A DNA stretch of 64,000 nucleotides, from contig OU744446.1 of NCBI GenBank assembly GCA_916610825.1, forward strand, positions 31,386,445 to 31,450,444, read 5' to 3'. Numbering within the stretch: position 1 is the stretch's first letter; each line of letters begins with the position of its first letter. Of this stretch, positions 27,068 to 48,500 are shown piece after piece. The position numbers and the translations under genes are program-made. The stretch comes from Haliclystus octoradiatus. Lineage: Eukaryota > Cnidaria > Staurozoa > Stauromedusae > Haliclystidae. The notes under the pieces were generated by a model. That model did not search any database. It was given only the letters and a program-made list of their open reading frames with translations, and was not told where the DNA came from.

Positions 27068-28867
27068 TAAGAAGGTGAAAAGTTTGAGCAAAAAAGCAAA
27101 ATTATATGATATCTACTCTTAATTACAGTAGTTACAAATACTTCTTGAATTGAAAATTGGGATTCGTTCTACGTATAGTTAATCATTTATCATAATAAAC
27201 TAAATTGATAATTGAAATATACCGTTGTATATACTGTATTATTTAGCGGACATTACTGAGGATATCCTGTCGAAAATTAATAAAGATTTTATCTAGATTG
27301 TGAGATAGGATTCTGTTGCGATAATAGAATTTATTCAAATTAAAATATGAAACGATTTTGACGCAACTTTGGGGTCAATGGAAACATGGAAACGACTATA
27401 GTGGCTAATAATAGATCCTATAGTGCTATAGTGCGGTAACAAATATCATGCTATAGAATTTGCCTTCAGCATATGCTTTTGAAAGCCTCTGTAGGATAAT
27501 TATAAACGTTACAAATTTCACCGTAACTACGCAATGAAATTGAAATATACATGCATGATGATTACAACAGCATTGAACTCTAGCTGATGACGGATAAGAG
27601 GTTCAAACACACATGACTTTCAATTACTTACATGTTTCTTGTTCAATTAAGTTCTACAAATGAATGTTTACTTTCTTGTCCTTGTCAATACACGTTGAGT
27701 TTGAAATACTTTCATCGATTGCGGTGGCTTGCGAAGAAAGAATTCCAAGTGCTATATACTGTATATAGCTACAGGTAGAGCAGTCAGCAGAGCATGTCTG
27801 TGTGAGTGATATAATTATGAGCAGTTAATTATATGATATGACCTGTTAAACATATGGTATTATTAACACTTAATTATAGATGCTATATTTATCAGATATT
27901 TATGAGATCCGCTAATCTTTCAATGGTTTACTTTTAGTTAGCCAACATATAGGCCTTTGAAGCTGAAAATCTCCAAGATTAGCATTAATTATAAAAAGTA
28001 GAGAAAATTTGTCAAATCATTTATTGCGAAAATAATGGATTATTCTGCTTGAAAATATGATGCGTAATTTTAGATATTGTTATGAAGCATTTTGAGTTCT
28101 GATAAATGGAGTACAAACAAAAATATAACTAAACCTACCATGCCCTTATAGTTTTTAATTTACGTTTCAGCATCGGCCCATCGTGACTTGCTTAAATATC
28201 CGGACTGTCAATTTCATCACGTTGCTTCATATACTGCGGCGGATAATTTTGCTTAACAAGAATGAATATTAAGTGATCTTAAATATGATTAATACTTATC
28301 CCTCTTGAGATTCGTCATAATTTATTCTCAGTTTTAGATATACAGAAATGGTGTTACACGGCTTTACAATAATTCTACAAGACTAATGTAAAAATATGAA
28401 TAAACATACCCATGTCCCATGATGTCCGTACAGGCACATCTGGTACGTCGTTGTGTCCGGCCCAAGGATAACATAATACAGCCTGATCAGGATCAGGCCT
28501 GATTATATAGTGATTATGTAGTGAATACCGAATGGAAAAAAAAACGAAATGGGGTACAATTATTACTAACATTTCGGCCAAATACAGCTTGGATTTATGC
28601 AAGCAGGCTAATCCTGCAATATAGGCTACACAATGGGACATCCACATGGCGCTTTCCAGAGGAATGTTTTTCGAAGTTAGGTATTAAGGTAGCCCCTGCT
28701 TGCACTGCATACACAATTACGCATCAAATAACAGGTTATACAACCTATGATCATAATCTTGCAGACATAATTCTAGAACAGGTTTAATTAGATAAATGTT
28801 GAAAATGATTATTACAGATAATTGACATTCATATTATACAAAACTACAATTCATCTATGAAAATATT

Positions 28868-40288
<11,421 letters not shown>

Positions 40289-41820
40289 TGCGTATTTTTC
40301 CGGTGTGTTCAATCCAATCTTATGCAAGTTGGTGCCATGCCGTTATATTGTCGAAAGCCAACCGTATGATAATGACGTCCCAATTTTTGGTTTGTATCAT
40401 TGGTAAATTTGATGCAGATTACAAATTCAATTACTCCAATCCAATTATATTATAAAGTCACATCACATATTCACACTCACAGAAGACACAGATCACTGAT
40501 CACAGAAATAGAAAGACAGACTGCGAAAAACATGAAAAAGCTGCCATTATACTTTCGATTTAGAGGCTACCACAGCAGGACAGATTTTGTTGTGAAAATG
40601 CTGAGAATCACCTCTGCTACAGTCTTTGAGATGAGCCAGTGAGCCGAGCCCTGAGTGAGCCTGGAGTGGAGAGATGCGAATGTTTTGAACTTCTGGAACA
40701 AAGTTATGCTAAGCTACGCTACGACAAAGAAATGAAAGAAAAATACTCGTAAATGGATGAATAGCACGAGTGAAGAAGAAATGTAATAAACTAACATAAG
40801 TAAGATTCTGAATTCTGATTCATCAAAATTGTCAATATAATTATATTCTAGCCCTAACATAACATCTATCTTGGACTTGGATTTGCCATTTGGAAAAAGC
40901 CATAGAAAAGAAAAGCATGTAAGCATGTTGTGTTTGGATGCCAGGTTGAAAAGAATGGTCCGCGCGGGGAATGCATTCCCCGCGCAATCTTTAGGAGTTG
41001 GTTTTAAACTCTATTAAAAGATAAATGCATTCCCCGCGCAAAACCAAGTTTTCTGAATTCTTTGCAACTATGTTTGGATGCTGGTCTAGTAGAACAACGC
41101 ATCCGTTTCTAACGAAATATTTCAAGTGAGTTATCAATCCAAAGTTAAAGATATCACAATAAAGTTAGTTTAAGAGACCCAATTAGCTAAGAAAGTAACC
41201 TGCTGCTGCAGAGCTAAGGATTTTACCCTACAAATTAAAAATGTGAGCAGACAGGTAGAGCCAAGCCAACGGTCTGCAAATAATGGCAATCTCAACGAAA
41301 TGTCGGGGCCCAAAAACAGTTAAGGGCAGGGGTGGCAACTGATCAAATTTGACTTCAGGGGCGCCAAAATCCATCATTTCAGCAAAATTATATGAAGAAA
41401 ATTACAAAAATTCATTTTTAACTGCCGATTTCCGATGAAAACTGCAACTTCAGGGACAGCAATCACAAGAAAATTTCAATCTCGGGGGCGCTGCTTTGCA
41501 AATCGGAGGTAGAGGACATTCAGGAATTTCAATTCAAGGTGACAATTTGTCAAAATATGATTTATTCAGTTGAGGTTGACCATGGCAGACTTACAAGAGC
41601 CATATTGAGCCTCAACTTTAGTGTTCATGAAAACGGCGCAAAGTCAAAAATGTTGTGTGGCCAGTGCCCAGTGGCACTATTGCTCAAACGATTAGTCTGT
41701 CAATCCCAGGCTGCGTTTAAAATAGGTAAGCTCAAAAGTCTGATTGAATAATTAGATAGGCCTAGTAGAGGAAATATTGATTCCATGTGATCGGATCATT
41801 TCTCCCACATTTGTTTTTCC
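40289..41820. other. MOCS1 upstream and intergenic region
   Basis: Upstream of the MOCS1 ATG I see no other supported gene. At 40972-41043 the phrase ATGCATTCCCCGCG occurs twice with a local palindrome GGGGAATGCATTCCCC. The frame at 41539-41751 ends at a good donor (AATAG/GTAAGC) but no partner exon was found. Confidence 0.5.
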
Positions 41821-41826
41821 CTTAAT

Positions 41827-41870
41827 CATCATCATCATCATCATCATTTATTCAGAACCTGATAAGTTTT
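41827..41870 (-). repeat. TCTGAATAAA(TGA)n retroelement tail
   Basis: The minus strand reads GGTTCTGAATAAATGATGAT with about eight TGA units, as at 20512. It lies just before the inverted-repeat nest. Confidence 0.65.
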
Positions 41871-42001
41871 ACAATAGCTTTTTTTCACAGGACTGATTTA
41901 CGTAATAAACTAGAGAATAAACATAAATTAATTGATTACAATAATAAATATATATATAATAATAATATATGGCGAAAGAGTCAAAGAATACACATTCTTT
42001 A

Positions 42002-42044
42002 CTGTTACTCAAGTTTCACGCTTTTCACAGCGATCTTCAGACAG
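42002..42044 (-). ncRNA. Hammerhead ribozyme motif (palindrome left arm)
   Basis: This is the exact reverse complement of 42074-42116: stem I CTGT/ACAG, core CTGAAGA, stem II CGCT/AGCG, GAAAC, loop TTGA, cut site GTA. The closing position of stem II is a U-U mismatch, so activity is uncertain. Confidence 0.5.
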
Positions 42045-42073
42045 ATTTTTTACTCAAAGATTGAGTAAAAAAT

Positions 42074-42116
42074 CTGTCTGAAGATCGCTGTGAAAAGCGT
42101 GAAACTTGAGTAACAG
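42074..42116 (+). ncRNA. Hammerhead ribozyme motif (palindrome right arm)
   Basis: Type I layout: stem I CTGT (42074-42077) pairs with ACAG (42113-42116); core CTGAAGA (42078-42084) matches CUGANGA; stem II is CGCT/AGCG around GTGAAA; GAAAC is at 42101-42105; stem III is a 2-bp AC/GT with loop TTGA; the predicted cut follows GTA at 42112. The first pair of stem II is U-U rather than G-C. Confidence 0.55.
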
Positions 42117-42154
42117 TAAAGAATGTGTATTCTTTGACTCTTTCGCCATATATT

Positions 42155-42329
42155 ATTATTATTTACCGCTCTGTCAAATGAAGACATAGAGCCCTATATT
42201 ATCTGCTATTAGATAAACATAAATTTTATTAAATATATATATATATATATATATAATAAGTATAGGTTTATCTAATAGCAGACAAAATAGTGCTCAATGT
42301 CAACATTTGGCAGAGCGGTAAATAATAAT
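42155..42329. repeat. Inverted repeat 2 of the nest
   Basis: ATTATTTACCGCTCTGTCAA (left) is inverted as TTGGCAGAGCGGTAAATAAT (right); the inner arms CTGCTATTAGATAAAC and GTTTATCTAATAGCAG flank a (TA)n centre. Confidence 0.85.
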
Positions 42330-42456
42330 AATGGTGATAGATCAAAGAAAACACATTCTATATAGAATAAAAAACTGTCTGATGATCGCAGTAGCGTGAA
42401 ACTTGGAGTTACAGTAAAGAATGTGTTTTCTTTGATCTATCACCATTATTATTATA
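42323..42456. repeat. Inverted repeat 3 of the nest
   Basis: AATAATGGTGATAGATCAAA (left) is inverted as TTTGATCTATCACCATTATT (right), abutting the previous inverted repeat. The right half holds the hammerhead motif at 42375-42414. Confidence 0.85.
42375..42414 (+). ncRNA. Hammerhead ribozyme motif in inverted repeat 3
   Basis: Stem I is CTGT/ACAG (42375-42378 with 42411-42414), core CTGATGA (42379-42385), stem II CGC/GCG with loop AGTA, GAAAC at 42398-42402, loop TTGGA, predicted cut after GTT at 42410. The stem II closing pair is U-U, as in the 42074 motif, which it resembles. Confidence 0.55.
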
Positions 42457-42551
42457 TATATATTTTTATTTTATTTATATTTTTTTTCACCACATTGATA
42501 ACTCATCTTGACTTAGGTTATATACTGAAGTCAGTTCCTTGTTCGCTCACT

Positions 42552-42603
42552 GAGCAGTACTGATGAAGGCTAATGGCCAGAAACATGTACTTGTCTGCTG
42601 CTA
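42552..42603 (+). ncRNA. Hammerhead ribozyme motif, direct-repeat copy 1
   Basis: A 7-bp stem I (AGCAGTA at 42553-42559 with TGCTGCT at 42596-42602, one G-U), core CTGATGA (42560-42566), stem II GGC/GCC with loop TAATG, GAAAC at 42580-42584, stem III ACA/TGT with loop TGTACT, cut after GTC at 42595. The stem II closing position is A-A; non-canonical closing pairs are known among Penelope-type hammerheads, from memory. Confidence 0.65.
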
Positions 42604-42811
42604 TGTATGTCTCAATTGCGCATGCGCAATTTTGAGCACTATCGACTTGGGATGTGTCTATACTATTTGCGATATGCATTGCCCACTACTTCGGTAGTTT
42701 GAGCACTCTGGTATGGCACAGATGTTTTTTTCATGTGATGAATTTTTTCACCACATTGATAACTCATCTTGACTTAGGTTATATACTGAAGTCAGTTCCT
42801 TGTTCGCTCAC

Positions 42812-42867
42812 TGAGCAGTAGGCCTACTGATGAAGGCTAATGGCCAGAAACATGTACTTGTCTGCTG

Positions 42868-42870
<3 letters not shown>
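42812..42870 (+). ncRNA. Hammerhead ribozyme motif, direct-repeat copy 2 (stem I interrupted)
   Basis: The core CTGATGA (42827-42833), stem II, GAAAC, stem III and GTC (cut after 42862) are identical to copy 1, but GGCCTA (42821-42826) is inserted between the stem I strand GAGCAGTA and the core. Stem I must bulge or be shorter. Confidence 0.4.
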
Positions 42871-42901
<31 letters not shown>

Positions 42902-42925
42902 CTACAAGGTTAATTAAATACGAAC

Positions 42926-43468
42926 TTAAATGTTATTAGATGCTGTAATTTTATTGGTATTTAAATGCTTCTCAAGGAGACTTTTGAAACTTTTCCTTTT
43001 GGAAACCTCCTTCATTGTAGACGGTAGATCATTCCACTTGTGAGCACCAGCATATTGAAATGATGGCTTGATGAATGCGTGGCGATGGCTTGACTTGATG
43101 TATATGTCATTATGGGTGTGAGATCTTGTCTTGGTCGTATTTGGTTGTTGAAATATATGGGAGAGCAGAGGAGGAGCTAGATTGAATTTTAGTTTGTGAG
43201 TGAGCATTAGTTGGTGTGAGGTTATTCTGTCTCTGACAGAAAGCCAGCCATGTCGGCTTTGCATATCAGAGATTCGAGTGCGGTAATTACAACGGCGTAC
43301 TGCCCTCATTCCTCTGTTTTGTAATCTCCGGAGGCGGTCAAGATGTTGGACTTTGCAATTCTCCCATGCAACAGCGCAGTAATCAAAGTGTGGCAAAACA
43401 ATAGAGTTATAAATTAATTGAACTGATTCTTGCGGAATGAAACGTCTTATGAATTTGAAGACACCCAT
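42926..43468 (-). pseudogene. 5'-truncated LINE: reverse-transcriptase C-terminal fragment
   Basis: This frame of about 180 residues starts inside a reverse transcriptase: RRFIPQESVQLIYNSIVLPH, FDYCAVAWENC, LRRLQNRGMRAVRR, and an end rich in Lys/Asn. The pattern LYNSLVLPHFDYC...W.NC...L.RLQNR is typical of the thumb and C-terminal region of CR1/Jockey-like non-LTR retrotransposon ORF2 proteins. Endonuclease and palm domains are absent, so it is a truncated copy and not a gene. A second, more decayed copy lies at 14032-14190. An 11-bp inverted motif (AAATACGAACT / AGTTCGTATTT) lies just outside both ends. Confidence 0.85.
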
Positions 43469-43489
43469 TTGAGGACATCAATATGAGTT

Positions 43490-44850
43490 CGTATTTAAGT
43501 TGTGCCAAACAGTGATGATTTCCTGGAGGGACACAGGGAAGAGAACGACGCTCCCCTAATTTTCACTTGTGTAAATCTAATGTCACAGACAATAAAGTTA
43601 TGCATATTGACACCAATACAATTTAAAACAGATTCGGACTGCTGAAGCTAAATAATGAAGAAGGATGATAAGGATTTTAATTTAGACGCGTATGCCTAAG
43701 TGGACATATTTGATACTGAAAATAGGCTATTTTCAATCATTTACTTTTTTCCAAACTTCCTCTGCTTGTAATAAATAGAATTAATTAAAAATTTCATGAA
43801 ATAAAACTGCTTTTAGTTGTTGGATATACTTTTTTCTGTCAAAATGTGTCAATCATCATCTACGGTGTACTTTTTAGACTATGCACCCGCTGTTTTACAT
43901 TTATGAATTTATGACAGGCGTTTGTCAAGTGTTTGAGAGCCTGGTTTGAGCCTTTTTCAAAATAGAAACGCTATTTCAATTACTACATATCCTTTTATCT
44001 AAATATCCTCGGTAAAATGGACTGTTTCCAAAGTGGAAAAGGATCAGCCTACAGTAAGCCCTCTCTTGTCATTCTGACGATCGTTTCAAGTTTGGAAAAA
44101 GTTGCTGATTAAAAATAAGGTATATTAAACATTAAATATCATTGCTTATACGTGTCCAAATTGAAAAATCCTTTTCACCATTATTCATCATTTAGCTTTG
44201 AACAGCTACCCGGGTCTGTACTAAAAAAAATATATTTTGTAATTTTGAGCATTTATAGGACAAAGTCCAATTTGGATTTCAGTTACGCTGGATACTCTAT
44301 TGTGATAGGTTAAGGCTGGGGGTAAATCAGCTGCTAATATTGATACTATTATCACTATGAGATTTGGAAGTACTGAAATACTACTGAAAAACTACTGAAA
44401 ATTCAGTAGTTTTTCAGTAGTATTTCAGTAGACTACTTTTAAATCTCATAGTGTCATAAGGAGTGGTGTAGACATGTCAAACAAAGTACAACAATCCATA
44501 CCATACCTTAAATCCAATGTAACCTTTCTGTGAGGAGAATTATATCTAGATTTTTGTTCGAATCGTTGTCAATGATTTTGGTGTTTGTTCGTTTTTGAGA
44601 ACTGAAATGCTGGTCAAATTGTCTCAGTAATTAAATGAATGGCAGTTATAGGATGTAACAGTTTATTTAAATTGCGTTAAGCTGGCCATTAGTCGAGTGC
44701 TGTGAAATAGTCTTATGGCCTAAAATGACTGGCAGTTATGGAAGTAAACAAAGGCAGACATAATCTTTGAACTTTAAAACAATGGTATTAACCAATAATT
44801 AAGTTCTTGTCAAATAATTTGAAATGTAACCTGTGATTGTTAACAGGCTG
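43490..44850. other. Intergenic stretch without a supported gene
   Basis: Apart from the foldback element at 44353-44453 I see no gene, RNA motif or clear repeat here. Confidence 0.55.
44353..44453. repeat. 101-bp foldback element
   Basis: CACTATGAGATTT at the left is inverted as AAATCTCATAGTG at the right; the interior consists of repeated ACTACTGAAA and its inverse TTTCAGTAGT, giving a long hairpin. Confidence 0.85.
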
Positions 44851-44860
44851 GGTTCAGGTT

Positions 44861-45342
44861 ATTGATTTTGATGGAATGCTGCAGCTATGGCTGATATGTG
44901 AAGATAAACTAAGATTGATTTTATTAATTATTGATTTTGATGGAATGCTGCAGCTATGGCTGATATGTGAAGATAAACTAAGATTGATTTTATTAATTAT
45001 TGATTTTGATGGAATGCTGCAACTATGGCTGATATGTGAAGATAAACTAAGATTGATTTTATTAATTATTGATTTTGATGGAATGCTGCAGCTATGGCTG
45101 ATATGTGAAGATAAACTAAGATTGATTTTATTAATTATTGTTTTGATGGAATGCTGCAACTATGGCTGATATGTGAAGATAAACTAAGATTGATTTTATT
45201 AATTATTGATTTTGATGGAATGCTGCAGCTATGGCTGATATGTGAAGATAAACTAAGATTGATTTTATTAATTATTGATTTTGATGGAATGCTGCAGCTA
45301 TGGCTGATATGTGAAGATAAACTAAGATTGATTTTATTAATT
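44861..45342. repeat. 69-bp minisatellite, 7 copies
   Basis: The unit ATTGATTTTGATGGAATGCT... recurs at 44861, 44930, 44999, 45068, 45137, 45205 and 45274. Copy 5 lacks one base (68 bp). Copies are nearly identical, so the array is young. Because 69 is a multiple of 3 and the unit has no stop in several frames, spurious frames stay open on both strands. Confidence 0.95.
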
Positions 45343-45506
45343 ATTCCCATTAAAATTATATTGGAGCTCTGTAGGAATAATAACCAATACAAAAAAATGA
45401 TTCCAGAATTTTAATAAGGCAATATTTTAATATTTACAAATTAATTCAATGTATTATATGTAGGCCTACAAATACAGTTTTCAATTTTATGCATAAGTTA
45501 AATAAT

Positions 45507-48500
45507 TTAAAATTTAGGCAAATTTTTTAATGGAGGTAGCCCATTTCCTCTGGTGCAAGCACGGCTAGATAAAGGTGGTAAATTGCCTAGCAAACTCTTG
45601 CTCACGTTTGGTGAAACACCTATGTTGTTACTAATATTACTGTTTGACACTAGTTCAGAATTTACATTAACTATATCTTTCGTAGGTGGTGGCATAGTCA
45701 AGGAGGAGCTTCCATAAGTCTGTGTTGTATCTCCTTTGGTGTCTCCTTTTGCAACTGACAGCCAAGAAAACGTATCATCATTGTTTTGATTTTGATCTTT
45801 GTTTAGATTTGATGAATCTTCTATTTCATCTTCTAAATCACCAAATAACTTATCAATGTCATCCATTCCTTTACTTGATTTCTTTGTTTTGCGTTTCTTC
45901 TGCTTAGTTTTATGAGTTTTTTGTTTCTTTTTCAATTCTGGTAGATTTGCTAATGATGTTAAGCTGTTGGTTACTGAGTTTTGTTCCATGTTTCTGATGT
46001 GTGTATCTGGTTGAGAATTTGTGTTTGTATTCAAATGTAAGTTATCTTTGGCTGATTGTTCTGCCTTAGGGATAACATCTTTGTTCATATTAAATTTCTC
46101 TAAAGAGAATACTCCACTTTCTGCATTTGTTATGTGTTCGCTTGATTTTGTCTGAATTTCATTACTTTCTCATTCATCATCTGAAATATCTTCAAACTCA
46201 TCATTTAAATACTCTTCTTCGCTTGTTGTGTTTGATGAATTGATAGAATTGTTTGACACTTCATTGGTTGTTGAATAGTTCATATTGTTGTTGTTAACAG
46301 TAGCATTACTCATTTTGTCGGCAACAGTTTCAATACAGTTGATTGTCTTATTGATGTTTTTGTTTGCACTATCTGGAATCATATCTAATACATCATCAAT
46401 ATCACCAAACAGATCATCATCACTATTGACCTGCTTTTCTACTTCCAACTCTGAATATGATAGGCTAACCAAAGATTTAGTAGTAACAGTAGCTGACATG
46501 TTTGGCTCTTCGTTATCAGTTTGTAGAAATGATGGTGTTACAATTTTTTTGAATTCTGTTCCTTGATTTGGTTCAAGGCTGTTGCTGACGTTGTCACCTT
46601 TTTTCTCAACTTTTTCAAAGAACGATGGAATATTACCGCTACCAATATCACCATCAAGTATCCCATCTGAATCAGTATCATCATCATTTTCATCACTGGC
46701 AGGCGTAATGTTAGTTAGATCATATTTATCAGAAGCAATGATGATATCTTTAGCAGCCACTGTCACTTGATCTATGTTTTTAGTAGGTTGATCAACAGTT
46801 GAATGCATGACTTTCTTCGTTGATGGACTAATTATGTTTTTGTTATTGATATCATTTTTGTTGTTGTTTTTGTTGATATCATTTGCAGCTTTGGTTTTTG
46901 TTTGTGGTGTTTCGATTTGTTTTAGAACAGTAGCAATTGGTACAACTTCATCGTTGGATTTAGTTAACCATTTATTTGCTCGTTCCTCTTCATGAGCTAA
47001 TCGCTCTGTACGAAGTCTTTGGCTTAATTCTTCCATTTGTTTTGCTTTTTCTTCTGGATTTTCCCCTCGTTTGCAACGCCATTGATGAACTTGTGGTTTT
47101 CTGATATCATGTTTTTCTTGTAACTTGTAATCATTGAAGGTTTTATTGTAAATTTTATTGTTGTTTTTATTTGTTTCTTGTTTGCTGTCATCCTCTTGTT
47201 CCTCTTCAATGTTGAGTAACTGCATGTTTTCCATTTTATTGCGTTTGAATTTTTCATTATTATCATCATCTAGACAGTTTGGGATTGAAAATATTTGATT
47301 GTTTTGTTCCTGTATCTTGATATTTCTTTTTGGTTTCCTATTTCTGAAAAAAGTAATAAAATAATCAATAAAAAATACTGAAAAAGTACTAGAAGTCAGC
47401 CCTAAGTGTATATTTGTCCCCCTTGTCATACTATTGGTTATCCTAATGTAGCAATCAATGATAGTCCTCGAGAACGCTTAATGAGGTATTCAACTTCTTA
47501 TCGGTGTCACGGCAGCCTAATCAAATCCCGAACTCATCCCTCACAGTTATAATAGAACGGTAATTTTGAAGATGCTACTTTTAATAATGTATACCGAAAT
47601 GTGCAAATCTACTTACATTTTATAATCATAAGTTGGAGAGACATGGATGTCATTACATGCCTGAAGCACAGCTTCAATCCCTGCTGATTGCTTGATAGCA
47701 TTTGAAACTTGTTTCTTGATTTTGTTTTTTGTATCCCAAATGAGTTGAGTGTCGTCTGTTATGGCATCCATTTGCACTTCATTTGTCCCTTGGCTAATTT
47801 TCATGCGTTTGATTTCCTTTGCCATTTGTTCAATTTCTTCTCTAATAGAGATCAGCTCATTATTGTGCTGCTTAAAAAGTGGAAGATGTTTTTGAAACTC
47901 TTCAATGCTTTCTTGCATCTCATCAATCGTAATCTCAAGTGGTCGAATATCTTCATTTTTTACATATTCATCATTTGTTTCTTTATTTTGCAGAATATTG
48001 TTTTTAGTTTGAGACATTTCTTGCTGTTCCTTCTTCATGTTGATTATGTCATCTTTAAGCTCATTGAATAGTTGTTTGAATTTTTCATTTTCTTCAGTTT
48101 GAGAGTTTGACTTTGACACCATTACTTTCATTTGTTGTCTCAATTTGGTTAATTCTGTTCTTGTTATTGTATCAGCAGTGCGATCATGATTTGCAACTTT
48201 TTTGTTAAGAGTGTTAATTTCTTTTTGTAAAGCTTTGATTTCAGATTGGCTTTCATCATTGCTTTTGACTAAAGATTGCTCTTTGATGACTTGCACTTCA
48301 TTGCTTAGATCTTTGATAGTAGCCTCCAATGTATCTGTTTTCTCAATTAGCAGATTGTAAGTTGAGGTGTTTTCTTGTTGAATGAGTTTGTTTGAATTTC
48401 GAAGAGTATTGTTTTCACTCTCTTTAATTTTAGAACAGTTTTGTTGTAGAACTTTAAAATCAAGCTCTATTACCTCAATCTTTGCTGTGATATCTTTTAT

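Larger units (their letters stand above)
17750..28850. other. Gene-poor 11-kb interval
   Basis: Apart from the repeats listed separately and one orphan last exon at 26935-27067, I find no exon series here. The small frames at 22227-22482 are open on both strands and match nothing I recognise. Microsatellites of the ATG/TGA type occur near 20530 and 21420. Confidence 0.5.
41966..42153. repeat. 188-bp near-perfect palindrome
   Basis: The left arm from ATATGGCGAAAGAGTCAAAG is exactly inverted in the right arm ending CTTTGACTCTTTCGCCATAT, with only a short centre near 42054-42066. Each arm carries one hammerhead motif, so the palindrome encodes one on each strand. Confidence 0.95.
42488..42875. 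repeat. Direct-repeat pair (period 261), retrozyme-like
   Basis: A block starting CACCACATTGATAACTCATC at 42488 recurs at 42749 with near identity through the hammerhead motif and TGTCTGCTGCTAT. The second copy has a 6-nt insertion (GGCCTA) before the core. The pair is followed by (TA)n. Confidence 0.85.

Noticed and set aside
41539-41751. Possible first coding exon ending at the AATAG/GTAAGC donor
   Set aside because: No partner exon was found downstream before the repeat nest, and the obvious ATG at 41581 is followed by an early stop.
44837-45414. Several 85-110-codon frames
   Set aside because: All are products of the 69-bp minisatellite.
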